The translations under genes were made by a program, and so were the position numbers. The notes under the pieces were generated by a model. That model was not told the DNA's origin and did not search any database. It saw only the letters and a list, made by a program, of their open reading frames with translations. A DNA stretch of 64,000 nucleotides, from contig NZ_CP043929.1 of the NCBI RefSeq assembly GCF_008632455.1, positions 3,162,001 through 3,226,000 on the forward strand, read 5' to 3'. Each line of letters starts with the position of its first letter. Positions within the stretch are counted from its first letter, which is position 1. The DNA comes from Methylomonas rhizoryzae. GTDB lineage: Bacteria; Pseudomonadota; Gammaproteobacteria; Methylococcales; Methylomonadaceae. Positions 9,559-18,090 of this stretch are shown in pieces.

Positions 9559-9885
9559 ATGACGATACGTGCCGCATCCATCTACCACGGCATTCCGGCG
9601 AGTTTGCCGTCCGAATTATGCCAAACGTTGCTGGAGAAACCTATATTGCGCATCGAACGCATCGTATCCCGCGGACACAGCAGCGATTGGTACGACCAGG
9701 ACAACGACGAATGGGTCATGTTACTGCAAGGCGAAGCCCGATTGACGTTTGCGGACGGCGGCGAATTGCGGCTTACCGCCGGGGATTATCTGTTGATACC
9801 CGCGCATTGCAAACACCGGGTGGATTGGACGACACCGGACCGGGACAGCATTTGGCTAGCGATACACATCGGCTCCGAACGATAA
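9559..9885 (+). CDS. cupin-domain protein
   Basis: A 108-residue single-domain cupin. The first metal motif is degenerate (GHSSDWYDQDNDEWVMLLQGEA, where the usual HxH is replaced), while the second (AGDYLLIPAHCKHRV) keeps its His. The shape fits small cupins of the ChrR/WbuC-like kind that bind metals or sugars; no specific activity can be given. It is divergent from the DoxX gene with 35 bp between starts. Confidence 0.7.
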   Translation: MTIRAASIYHGIPASLPSELCQTLLEKPILRIERIVSRGHSSDWYDQDNDEWVMLLQGEARLTFADGGELRLTAGDYLLIPAHCKHRVDWTTPDRDSIWLAIHIGSER

Positions 9886-10024
9886 CGGCAATACCAATCG
9901 AAACTAAGCAGCAACCGCCAGTCGATATAAACACTAGCTCGACACCCTGCGCATCCTGGGGAGCAAGCGCGATCCTGCGCGGAAACGCTGCAGGCTAAGC
10001 TAAGCCGGTTACTGATAACCCGTC

Positions 10025-11095
10025 TCAGAACAAGTCGATTTCGCCTGTTGCGGCTTCTTTAATAACGCCATCCCGCAATAGTTGTTCGTAATGGAACACA
10101 CGATTGCGTCCGGCCGCTTTAGCGGCGTACAAGGCGCTGTCGGCGCGGTTAAGCACCTCTCGCGGAAGCACTTTGGGATCCGCTTCGGAAAACCCGCCGC
10201 TGATGGTCACTTTGCCGACGCGCGGAAACTCGAAATCTTCGATTTTTTGCCGAGATCTTTCGAACACGCGTTTAGCAGATTCCTCATCCGGAGTTGCGAT
10301 AATTATCAAAAATTCTTCGCCGCCATACCGGTATAGCAAATCCGATCTACGCATGGAGTTTTTCAGCAAGCCAGTGATCAGTATGAGGACTTCATCGCCG
10401 ATGATGTGACCAAATCTATCGTTAATACTCTTGAAATGATCGATATCAATCAGCCACAACCAATAACGTTCTCGAGGCGATTTAACATCGGCTGCCTCGG
10501 CCTGCATGACGTTTTGGCTTTCCGCCAGCAAACTCCACAATCCGTTCAAATACGCATCCAACGAGTAGCGATTCAACAACCCGGTTAATTGATCGCGCTG
10601 ACTGGCGTCCAACAGGTCGAAATAGTTGGTGAATACCTCGATTACCCCCTGAATGATGGAATCTTCTTCCGCCGTGACGTCCCTATCCCGCTGAAACACG
10701 AAGTAACCGACAACTTCATTCTTGCCGAACGTGGGGTAGCAAATCAGCCGTTGCTCGCCGTCTATGTGCCTGCTACATGCCTTACCCAGCAATCGGGCGC
10801 TTTCGAACAACTTGACAACAAGAGCAGGCGCATCGCGTTCGTTGGTCACTTCTTCCACGTTATCGACCACCCTGTTTACACCGTTTTCAGCCACAACATT
10901 ACGGCTATGGTGTATCGCTCGAATAATGCCGCCGCTATCGTCGGTACGGTAAAAAGAAGTTTCGAGTATACCCAGTAGCGGTTCCAGCGTGCGCAACAAG
11001 CTTTGTTCGACTAATGCGGTATCGCGGAGAGCAGTCATACCGCCCAGTTTTTTGAGTACGCTCGGTAGCTCAGTATTAGCGCGTTTCTCGGACAT
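10025..11095 (-). CDS. diguanylate cyclase with N-terminal GAF-like sensor domain
   Basis: 356 residues. Residues about 1-170 resemble a GAF-type sensor (SFYRTDDSGGIIRAIHHSRNV; CYPTFGKNEVVGYFVFQRD). Residues 175-340 form a complete GGDEF domain: RDQLTGLLNR, the active GGEEF in YRYGGEEFLIII, and LYAAKAAGRNRV at the end. RRSD precedes GGEEF with five residues between, which is the RxxD inhibitory site, so the enzyme should be active and feedback-inhibited by c-di-GMP. No transmembrane helix. A c-di-GMP effector (tandem PilZ) is encoded at 46578-47156. Confidence 0.9.
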   Translation of the reverse strand: MSEKRANTELPSVLKKLGGMTALRDTALVEQSLLRTLEPLLGILETSFYRTDDSGGIIRAIHHSRNVVAENGVNRVVDNVEEVTNERDAPALVVKLFESARLLGKACSRHIDGEQRLICYPTFGKNEVVGYFVFQRDRDVTAEEDSIIQGVIEVFTNYFDLLDASQRDQLTGLLNRYSLDAYLNGLWSLLAESQNVMQAEAADVKSPRERYWLWLIDIDHFKSINDRFGHIIGDEVLILITGLLKNSMRRSDLLYRYGGEEFLIIIATPDEESAKRVFERSRQKIEDFEFPRVGKVTISGGFSEADPKVLPREVLNRADSALYAAKAAGRNRVFHYEQLLRDGVIKEAATGEIDLF

Positions 11096-11139
11096 AACGA
11101 TTCATTCCAAAAATTGCCTTACCTTTAATTCGCAACCAT

Positions 11140-12006
11140 TTAACGCTTTAAACCAAATCGATTTTCTAAATGCTCATGCTCGGACAAACGAATGACTTCC
11201 TTATAAGCTTCAAAACTGAGGGTCGAGTTGACGTTCTGCGTACTACCGTCCGCTTTTAAGGTGGCGAAACAATCCAGCACGGCCTGGGTAGCCGAAAACA
11301 AACCGGACAACGCAAATGCAACCAATTTATAGCCCATCGCTTCCAACTCCGTTACCGACAAATTCGGCGTCTTGCCGCCTTCGATGATATTAGCCATCAA
11401 CGCCACGCCCTGAAAATGCCGGGCCACCTGCGCCAGCTCCTCACGCGACTGCGGTGCCTCGACGAACAACACGTCGGCGCCGGCCGCCAAATATCGCTCG
11501 CCGCGCCGTATCGCCCCCTCCAAGCCTTCTATCGCTCTAGCGTCGGTACGAGCCACGATCACCAGACCGGAATCTGCGCGCGCATAAGCCGCCGCACGGA
11601 TTTTTTCTACCTGTTCTTCGCTACTGACGATACGCTTGCCGTCAAAATGACCGCATTTTTTCGGCCATTCCTGATCTTCCAAAATGATACCGGCCACTCT
11701 GGTTTGGCAGATTTCTTCCACGGTGCGCACCACGTTCAACGGATTGCCGTAGCCGGTATCCATATCGGCAATCAATGGAATAGGCACGCTGGCGGCAATG
11801 CGTTTGGCGGCATCTATCATTTCGCCGGCGGTCAAATAACCGAAATCCGGCTTGCCGAGCAGGGACGCCGCAATACCGAATCCGCTGGAAAAAATAAAAT
11901 TGAAACCCGCCTGCTGCGCAGCCATTGCCCCTATGCAATCGTATACGGCCGGCGCAGCCTGTATGCCGGGTTGCTCTAAAATTGCGCGCAATCGATTGCT
12001 GCCCAT
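11140..12006 (-). CDS. isocitrate lyase/PEP mutase family protein
   Basis: A 288-residue TIM-barrel enzyme of the PrpB/PEP-mutase superfamily. DMDTGYGNPLNVVRTV holds the metal aspartates, IILEDQEWPKKCGHFDGK carries the lyase loop with its KKCGH motif, and VARTDARAIEGLEGAI follows. The Cys in the loop argues for C-C lyase chemistry (methylisocitrate lyase, oxaloacetate decarboxylase or 2,3-dimethylmalate lyase) rather than phosphonate mutase. Exact substrate cannot be read. The start at 12006 has a GAGAGGA ribosome site; an in-frame extension to 12090 would run into the next gene. Confidence 0.82.
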   Translation of the reverse strand: MGSNRLRAILEQPGIQAAPAVYDCIGAMAAQQAGFNFIFSSGFGIAASLLGKPDFGYLTAGEMIDAAKRIAASVPIPLIADMDTGYGNPLNVVRTVEEICQTRVAGIILEDQEWPKKCGHFDGKRIVSSEEQVEKIRAAAYARADSGLVIVARTDARAIEGLEGAIRRGERYLAAGADVLFVEAPQSREELAQVARHFQGVALMANIIEGGKTPNLSVTELEAMGYKLVAFALSGLFSATQAVLDCFATLKADGSTQNVNSTLSFEAYKEVIRLSEHEHLENRFGLKR

Positions 12007-12086
12007 AAACTGTTTCCTCTCATGTGGACGAAAAACGGAACTAGACCTGCCGGCAATACCACGAGGCTGATGGGAATCAACGCCGG

Positions 12087-12776
12087 TCAAACGACATTTT
12101 CGTTTTGAACATAATTTTCCAGACGCCCGGCCATATCGGCTTTACGGGCTATCATCTTCTCGGCCAGTTTTTGACTGCCGCCGCAATCGATGACGATACG
12201 GCCAATCCGCTCGTCGGGAATCGCCACCACTCGCATAATGGCCTGTGCCAGTTGCTTAGGACTCATGCCGGCGAACAGTTTGACGGCGTGCGGGTTACCG
12301 GCGTCGCAACGCAACACGTCCAGTTCGTCCACCCGGGTACCGAAGGCTTTGCCTTTGGGATCTCCCTGAGCCCGGTAGGCCAAGGCTCCCCCCACGTCCA
12401 GGGTAAGCACTATGCCGTCCGCGACCCCTTGGTTGTCGCCGTTAAAGCCGGCAGCGTCCCAATTGGCGGTCCAGGCGTGCACGGCAAACCAGCGCTGCGC
12501 CTGTTTGCGTTCGCTTTCGCTGAAATGGGCAACACATTTCTTGTCGAGCTGCAGCCATTCGGTGGCAATTTGGTCCGGCGCGCTTGTGTTTACATAGGTT
12601 AACGTCGGCGCACCCGCCAATTGGTAAAGCTTGGCCGCAAGCCACTCGTTGCGCGCATGCGCCGCAGACTCCAAGGTCTTTACGTAATAGCGGCGTCCGT
12701 TACCGTCCTGAAAAATACCCGCCGGGTTAGTGCCCAACTGTCCGCCGACTCGCTGCATGACGGCGGTATCGATCAT
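12087..12776 (-). CDS. HipA/actin-fragmin-kinase-like protein kinase fold
   Basis: 229 residues from the ATG at 12776. Motifs are those of a minimal kinase-like fold: a glycine-containing turn then YYVK with Lys33 as possible ATP lysine, a helix with Glu44 (RNEWLAAKLY), then NWDAAGFNGDNQG with Asp107 and Asn/Asp112-115 in the place of a catalytic loop, and LDVGGALAYRAQG with Asp127 in the place of DFG. Similar domains are known in HipA-related and phage-associated proteins. Activity and substrate are unknown. It starts 31 bp after the phosphatase gene on the same strand, so the two are very likely cotranscribed. Confidence 0.6.
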   Translation of the reverse strand: MIDTAVMQRVGGQLGTNPAGIFQDGNGRRYYVKTLESAAHARNEWLAAKLYQLAGAPTLTYVNTSAPDQIATEWLQLDKKCVAHFSESERKQAQRWFAVHAWTANWDAAGFNGDNQGVADGIVLTLDVGGALAYRAQGDPKGKAFGTRVDELDVLRCDAGNPHAVKLFAGMSPKQLAQAIMRVVAIPDERIGRIVIDCGGSQKLAEKMIARKADMAGRLENYVQNENVV

Positions 12777-12807
12777 AGACGGGGCCCACTCATGCCGGAA
12801 CCGCCCA

Positions 12808-13383
12808 TCAAAGCGCAGGTTTAGTCCGGCGCACCAACGCCAATTGCGCCGGGGTTTCGATGGCCCCCTTACGCACCCGGCGCACCGCATGAATCGCCTC
12901 TTCGGGATGCATGCCCAGCTCAACCAGCAAACGCGCGGCGATCATGCCGGCTCGTCCCAGGCCGCCCTTGCAATGCACGAGCACGTCGCCGCCATTGCGC
13001 AACAACTCGCGAATCTCGCGCCCTTGGGTTGCCCACTCCAGCTCGAACGCCTTGGTCGGCACGGAAAAATCGGCGATAGGCAGGTGACGCCACTCTATGC
13101 CGCGCCTGCGAATTTCATGGCCCAGCTGCGGCACTTTCAACGCGGAAAGTTCGGCCAACTCGACCAGGGTCAACACCAATTTCGCCCCCCAAGCGACGAT
13201 GACGTCCAAATCGATACCGAGGTCGCGCTCCCAGGCACCGGTATGGGCGAACCGGTCGTGTTTGCCCGGACAGAAGGTAATCCCGATTCGGCCGTACCCC
13301 GGACTGGCGCGTACTTCCGCGATTTGGAGAGGATGTGTGTGACTATTGCGTGCCCCTGCCATAATATCGACCTTACCAATCAT
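12808..13383 (-). CDS. CDKN3-like dual-specificity/tyrosine protein phosphatase
   Basis: A 191-residue cysteine phosphatase. The P-loop HCKGGLGRAG has Cys138 as nucleophile and Arg144 as phosphate-binding residue; Asp105 in IADFSVP fits the general acid. The N-terminal half carries GRIGITFCPGKHD and GAWERDLGIDLDVIVAWGAKLVLTL, which match bacterial proteins annotated as cyclin-dependent kinase inhibitor 3 family. An alternative start is Met8 (MAGARNSH). The gene is paired with the kinase-like gene directly downstream, suggesting opposing or linked phospho-regulation. Confidence 0.85.
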   Translation of the reverse strand: MIGKVDIMAGARNSHTHPLQIAEVRASPGYGRIGITFCPGKHDRFAHTGAWERDLGIDLDVIVAWGAKLVLTLVELAELSALKVPQLGHEIRRRGIEWRHLPIADFSVPTKAFELEWATQGREIRELLRNGGDVLVHCKGGLGRAGMIAARLLVELGMHPEEAIHAVRRVRKGAIETPAQLALVRRTKPAL

Positions 13384-13487
13384 TCAGCTGTCAGCGCCCG
13401 AGTCTAGCACGAACGGGCGAATGCTCGGCGACCCGCTCGCGCCGGCGAACGGCGCCTGACCGGCAGGCGGCGCAGCGTAACCCGCGT

Positions 13488-14552
13488 TCATTGCCGCAAT
13501 TTCGCCAACGCCCAGGCGCTGTGTTCTCGCACCAACGCGTGCGGATGATGTAACCGTTCTCGCAAGGCCTGCTTAGCCGCTTCCATAGCCGGGCCGTTGC
13601 CCAAAGCCACCGCGACGTTGCGCAGCCAGCGCACGTGGCCTATGCGGCGTATCGCCGAGCCCTCGGTTTTTTGTAAAAATTCGGATTCGCTCCAGCCGAA
13701 TACCTCGAGCAAGCCGGCGCTGTCCAGGCCGCGGCGCGGCATGAAATCCGCCTCGGCACTCAGTTTGGCGAAACGGTTCCACGGGCAAATCAATTGGCAA
13801 TCGTCGCAGCCGTATATGCGGTTGCCGAGCAACGGTCGCAACGCTTCCGGGATAGCGCCGTGCAACTCGATGGTCAGATAGGAAACGCAACGTCTGGCAT
13901 CCACTTGGTAAGGCGCGACTATGGCTTGAGTCGGACACACCTCCAGGCAGGCCTGACATTGGCCGCAGTGATTGGCGGCGGGAGTATCGGCGGGCAGCGG
14001 CAAATCGGTGTAAATTTCGCCCAGAAAAAACCAGGACCCGGCCCGACGGTTGATCAAATTGCTGTGCTTGCCTATCCAGCCCAGACCGGCCTTTTCGGCG
14101 ATAGCCTTTTCCAATACCGGGGCGCTGTCGGTAAACACCCGGTATCCGAACGGCCCTGCCACCCCAGCGATTTTATCGGCCAACTTCTGCAAACGGTTGC
14201 GCAAAACTTTGTGATAATCCCTACCCAAGGCATAGCGAGACACGAACGCCGCGGCCGGGTCTTGCAAGCGTTGCTTGCTCACCGAGCTCTGTTCGGGCAA
14301 ATAATCCAGGCGCGCGCTGACGATGCTGAGAGTGCCCGGCTGCAGCAGCGCCGGCCGGCTCCGCTTGACGCCGTGCGCCGTCATGTAGTGCATATCGCCG
14401 TGAAAATCCCGCGCCAGCCAATGCATTAAACGCGCTTCGGCCTGGCTCAAGTCCGTGTCGCTGATGCCGATTTGCTGAAAGCCCAAGTCCTCGCCCCAAC
14501 GTTTGATGCGCTGGGACAACTGCATGTAGTCGAGCGAAGGGGTTGGGGGCAT
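13488..14552 (-). CDS. queG: epoxyqueuosine reductase
   Basis: 354-residue cobalamin- and iron-sulfur-dependent enzyme for the last step of queuosine synthesis in tRNA (Asp, Asn, His, Tyr). Two 4Fe-4S motifs are present: CGQCQACLEVCPTQAI and CDDCQLICPWNRF. ALGRDYHKVLRNRLQKL and GWIGKHSNLI are family signatures, and the C-terminus has HEAT-like helices (HALVREHSAWALAKL). Met10 at 14525 is an alternative start; neither has a clear ribosome site. Divergent from nnr, as in many gammaproteobacteria. Confidence 0.95.
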   Translation of the reverse strand: MPPTPSLDYMQLSQRIKRWGEDLGFQQIGISDTDLSQAEARLMHWLARDFHGDMHYMTAHGVKRSRPALLQPGTLSIVSARLDYLPEQSSVSKQRLQDPAAAFVSRYALGRDYHKVLRNRLQKLADKIAGVAGPFGYRVFTDSAPVLEKAIAEKAGLGWIGKHSNLINRRAGSWFFLGEIYTDLPLPADTPAANHCGQCQACLEVCPTQAIVAPYQVDARRCVSYLTIELHGAIPEALRPLLGNRIYGCDDCQLICPWNRFAKLSAEADFMPRRGLDSAGLLEVFGWSESEFLQKTEGSAIRRIGHVRWLRNVAVALGNGPAMEAAKQALRERLHHPHALVREHSAWALAKLRQ

Positions 14553-14571
14553 GGCGGGCTTGCACTATAAT
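14543..14571 (+). promoter_or_regulatory. probable sigma-70 promoter of the nnr operon
   Basis: TTGGGG and a perfect TATAAT are separated by exactly 17 bp. A transcript starting near 14578 would leave about 26 nt before the ATG at 14604, which supports that start over the GTG at 14577. Confidence 0.6.
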
Positions 14572-14603
14572 GGGATGTGCCTCTCATTTTACACGACAAT
14601 CCG

Positions 14604-16070
14604 ATGCCTCCATCCGATAACGCACTGTACGGGGTCGCTGAAATTCGTGCGGTCGAACGCCATGCAATAGAGCAACTGAACATTCCCGGTTTCGAATTGA
14701 TGCGCCGCGCAGCCGGCGCGGCCTTCGAGCAGCTTAGACTGCGCTGGCCGGACGAAACCTCGCTGCAAATCTGTTGCGGGGCCGGCAACAATGCCGGAGA
14801 CGGTTACCTACTGGCCACGCTGGCCATGCAGGCCGGAATGCAAGTCCGAACTTGCAGCGTTATCGATCCGCAACAACTAAAAGGCGACGCTTTAAGCGCC
14901 TATCAGCACTATCTGGCGGCCGGCGGCAGTTGTTCGGCGTTCGACGAAACCGCAGCCCCGCAAGGTGTAGTGGTCGACGCCCTGCTCGGCACCGGCTTGA
15001 GCCGTCCGGTCGAGCCGCCGTTCTCGACGGCGATCGATTGGATCAACGCCAGCGGCCGCCCGGTTTTGGCGCTGGACATTCCGTCCGGCTTGCACGCCGA
15101 TACCGGCTGCGCGCTGGGCTGCGCCGTGCGCGCCGATCTGACGGTCAGTTTCATCGCCCTGAAAGGCGGTTTAGTGACCGGTGAAGCGGCGGATTATTGT
15201 CGGGAAATCGTCTGCGCGGACCTCGGGCTGCCGCCCGGCGTACTGGAGCCATATAGACCGAAAGCGCGGCTACTACGCCAACCGCCATTTCCGCCGCGTC
15301 CCCGAAGCGCCCACAAAGGCCACTTCGGCCACGTTTTGTTGATCGGCGGCAACCTGGGCTTTTCCGGCGCCATCCGCTTGGCCGGCGAAGCCGCGCTACG
15401 TTGCGGAGCCGGACTGGTCAGCATCGCCAGCCGGCCGGAACACAGCGGCTTTTTAAACATAGGCCGGCCGGAACTGATGTGCCACGCGGTCGAAAACCAA
15501 ACGCAACTCCAGCCCTGGCTGGAAAAAGCCGACGTTATCGCCGTCGGCCCCGGCCTGGGCCAGGATGTTTGGGCGCACGGCCTGCTGGCGGCCGCTTTGG
15601 CAACCGACCGACGCTGCGTGTTAGACGCCGACGCACTGAATTTGTTGGCGCAATTTCCGGTCGCCCGGGGTAATTGGATATTGACCCCGCATCCGGGCGA
15701 AGCCGCCCGATTGCTGGCGTGCAGTAGTCGAGACGTCTCGGCCGACCGCTACGCGGCGGTGCGGGCGCTGCACAAGCGCTACGGCGGCATTTGCGTGCTG
15801 AAAGGCGCCGGCAGTTTGGTGGCCGATGCCGACACGATCTACGTCAACACCACCGGCAATCCCGGCATGGCCGGCGGCGGCATGGGCGACGTCTTGACCG
15901 GCATCATCGCGGCGCTGCTGGCGCAAGGCTTGCCGGACTCGGATGCCACCCGCTTAGCCGTGCACCTGCACGGCGCCGCCGCCGATAGGGCCGCGCTGCA
16001 GCACGGCGAGCGCGGCATGCTGGCCAGCGATTTATTTCCCTTTCTCACAGCACTGTCGAATTCATGCTGA
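14604..16070 (+). CDS. nnr: bifunctional NAD(P)H-hydrate epimerase/dehydratase
   Basis: 488-residue repair enzyme that restores hydrated NADH and NADPH. The N-terminal YjeF_N epimerase domain (to about 210) has GAGNNAGDGYLLA and VDALLGTGLSRPV. The C-terminal ADP-dependent dehydratase domain has GHFGHVLLIGG, LTPHPGEAARLL and the signature GNPGMAGGGMGDVLTG. Usual length for the fused form. The stop overlaps tsaE by 7 bp. First gene of a run that continues to nspC. Confidence 0.97.
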   Translation: MPPSDNALYGVAEIRAVERHAIEQLNIPGFELMRRAAGAAFEQLRLRWPDETSLQICCGAGNNAGDGYLLATLAMQAGMQVRTCSVIDPQQLKGDALSAYQHYLAAGGSCSAFDETAAPQGVVVDALLGTGLSRPVEPPFSTAIDWINASGRPVLALDIPSGLHADTGCALGCAVRADLTVSFIALKGGLVTGEAADYCREIVCADLGLPPGVLEPYRPKARLLRQPPFPPRPRSAHKGHFGHVLLIGGNLGFSGAIRLAGEAALRCGAGLVSIASRPEHSGFLNIGRPELMCHAVENQTQLQPWLEKADVIAVGPGLGQDVWAHGLLAAALATDRRCVLDADALNLLAQFPVARGNWILTPHPGEAARLLACSSRDVSADRYAAVRALHKRYGGICVLKGAGSLVADADTIYVNTTGNPGMAGGGMGDVLTGIIAALLAQGLPDSDATRLAVHLHGAAADRAALQHGERGMLASDLFPFLTALSNSC

Positions 16071-16522
16071 TCGATCTCAACAGCAGCGCGGAAACCGAAG
16101 CCTTCGGCGCCGCCTTGGCGGCAGCCCTGCCGCGCCAATGCCTGATATTTTTGTACGGCGACCTAGGCGCCGGCAAAACCACCTTGGTACGCGGATTATT
16201 GCGAGCCTACGGCCACAGCGGCGCCGTCAAAAGCCCTACCTATACCTTGGTGGAAGAATATTCCCTCCCGGAGCGACAGGTGTTCCACTTCGATTTGTAC
16301 CGGCTGAAAGATCCGGAAGAATTGGAATGGATAGGCATGGACGATTATTTAGCGCAGCCGGCGCTGTGCTGCATAGAATGGCCGCAAAACGGCACGGGAA
16401 TACTGCCTGCCCCCGACATTCGAATCGATTTGGCCATTGCCGACTGCGGAAGGCGATTGGAAATCAACACCCTAGGCAAACCATTAACAATTAACTGGAA
16501 AAACAATAACCTGCTGCTATAA
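16064..16522 (+). CDS. tsaE: tRNA threonylcarbamoyladenosine biosynthesis ATPase
   Basis: 152-residue P-loop ATPase that works with TsaB, TsaC and TsaD in making t6A37 of ANN-decoding tRNAs. The Walker A GDLGAGKTTLVRGLL is intact, as are KSPTYTLVEEY and the late FHFDLYRLKDPEELEWIG. CIEWPQNG matches the C-terminal family motif. Translation is coupled to nnr through the overlap. Confidence 0.96.
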   Translation: MLIDLNSSAETEAFGAALAAALPRQCLIFLYGDLGAGKTTLVRGLLRAYGHSGAVKSPTYTLVEEYSLPERQVFHFDLYRLKDPEELEWIGMDDYLAQPALCCIEWPQNGTGILPAPDIRIDLAIADCGRRLEINTLGKPLTINWKNNNLLL

Positions 16523-16561
16523 TCTCCAACCGTTATTATAAGTTCCCCGGTTGGCTGGCTT

Positions 16562-18016
16562 ATGCGCTTAACACTACAATTTTTCTGGCTGCTGGCGATA
16601 TGCAGTTTCGCCGCCGCCACCCACGCCGGCCAAGCCCGGATTCAAAACTTGCATTTTGCAGGTTCCGCCAAAAGTCTGGTGTTCGAGCTAACCGAAACGC
16701 CGCATTACCGCCACTTCCTGTTAAAAAACCCGGACCGGCTGGTCATCGATTTTCCGAACACCGAACTGGCTGCCGCCTTGGCTCAACCGCCGGCCGGCCA
16801 ATCGTTGGCGCTGGCCGTGCGTTCCGGCGTGCGCAACAAAACCGATTTGCGCGTCGTCGTGGAACTGGCCGGTGCTGCCGACATCCGCGCCAGCGTGAAC
16901 GGCAAAATCCTGCAACTGGATTTGAACGGCAAACCCGGCACTACCCCGGTACGGCAACAAACGGCCGGCAAAACCACCGCACCTATCAAAGAAGCCAAAA
17001 TCAAGCCGGTCGCCGAACCGGTTAAGTCCGCCCCGGCCAAACCCGCCAAAACCCGGGGCCGCGACATCGTCATCGCGGTCGACGCCGGGCACGGCGGTAA
17101 AGACGTCGGCGCCCAAGGCGGCAACGGCACCAAGGAAAAAGACGTGGTATTCGCCATCGCCAAGCGTCTGGCCGGGGAAATCAACCGACAACCCGGCATG
17201 AAAGCCGTGATGATTCGCAACGGCGATTATTTCGTCAAACTGCGCGACCGGGTCAAAATCGCCCGCGACGCCAAGGCCGACTTATTGGTTTCCATTCACG
17301 CCGACGCATTCGACGACGCCAGCGCCCACGGCGCATCGATCTACACCCTGGCGAACAAAGGCGCATCCAGCCACGTCGCCCAGTTTCTGGCCGATAGCGA
17401 AAATGCCGCCGACGGCTCCGGCGAGGCTCAAGACGACGTGTTGGCCTCGGTGTTGATGGATTTGACCACGAATGCCGCCAAAGAAGCCAGCCAACATATC
17501 GGCAACCGGGTCTTGAAAAGCGTCAAATCGGTCGGACATTTACACCGCACAAGCGTACAAAAAGCCGGATTCGTGGTGTTGAAATCGCCCATCCCGTCGA
17601 TTTTGGTCGAAACCGCCTTCATTTCCAATCCGGACGAAGAACGCCGCTTGAACAGCACAGGCTATCAACAACAAATGGCCAAAGCCGTATTTAACGGCAT
17701 CATGGCGCATTTCAAACAATACGCTCCCGCCGATACCAGCTTCGCCCAACTGCAAAAATCCGGGCATACGCCGGCTAAACTGGCAACCCGGCAAAAATCC
17801 GCCGAACCGCCGCTGGCCCGTGCCGCCATACCGGAAGTCGGCGACAAAGTGGTCGGCAGCTCTCCCGCCACCACCCGCCACGTAATCGGCCGCGGCGAAA
17901 CCTTGCACGACATCGCCCGCCAGTACGGGGTTTCGGTTCGCGAAATCCGTTCGGCCAACGGCGGCAACGCCGAGGTCAGAGTAGGCCGAGTCTTGCAAAT
18001 TCCACGCAGCAGTTAG
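16562..18016 (+). CDS. amiC: N-acetylmuramoyl-L-alanine amidase (AmiC/AmiB type)
   Basis: 484-residue periplasmic amidase that splits septal peptidoglycan during cell separation. Signal peptide 1-23 (FFWLLAICSFAAATHAG). AMIN domain about 25-125, a Pro/Ala/Lys linker, then the Amidase_3 zinc domain from about 170 (VAVDAGHGGKDVGAQGGNGTKE, SIHADAF, LVETAFISNPDEE), and one LysM repeat at the C-terminus (HVIGRGETLHDIARQYGV). The LysM makes it closer to AmiB than AmiC of E. coli; the symbol is tentative. It lies 39 bp after tsaE and before mutL. Confidence 0.93.
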   Translation: MRLTLQFFWLLAICSFAAATHAGQARIQNLHFAGSAKSLVFELTETPHYRHFLLKNPDRLVIDFPNTELAAALAQPPAGQSLALAVRSGVRNKTDLRVVVELAGAADIRASVNGKILQLDLNGKPGTTPVRQQTAGKTTAPIKEAKIKPVAEPVKSAPAKPAKTRGRDIVIAVDAGHGGKDVGAQGGNGTKEKDVVFAIAKRLAGEINRQPGMKAVMIRNGDYFVKLRDRVKIARDAKADLLVSIHADAFDDASAHGASIYTLANKGASSHVAQFLADSENAADGSGEAQDDVLASVLMDLTTNAAKEASQHIGNRVLKSVKSVGHLHRTSVQKAGFVVLKSPIPSILVETAFISNPDEERRLNSTGYQQQMAKAVFNGIMAHFKQYAPADTSFAQLQKSGHTPAKLATRQKSAEPPLARAAIPEVGDKVVGSSPATTRHVIGRGETLHDIARQYGVSVREIRSANGGNAEVRVGRVLQIPRSS

Positions 18017-18090
18017 TCCCTGCCCGTTTAAACGGCACATTCGCTATATCACCCAAAATTCGCTCTATCCGTTAGAATACGCGCTTTTGC

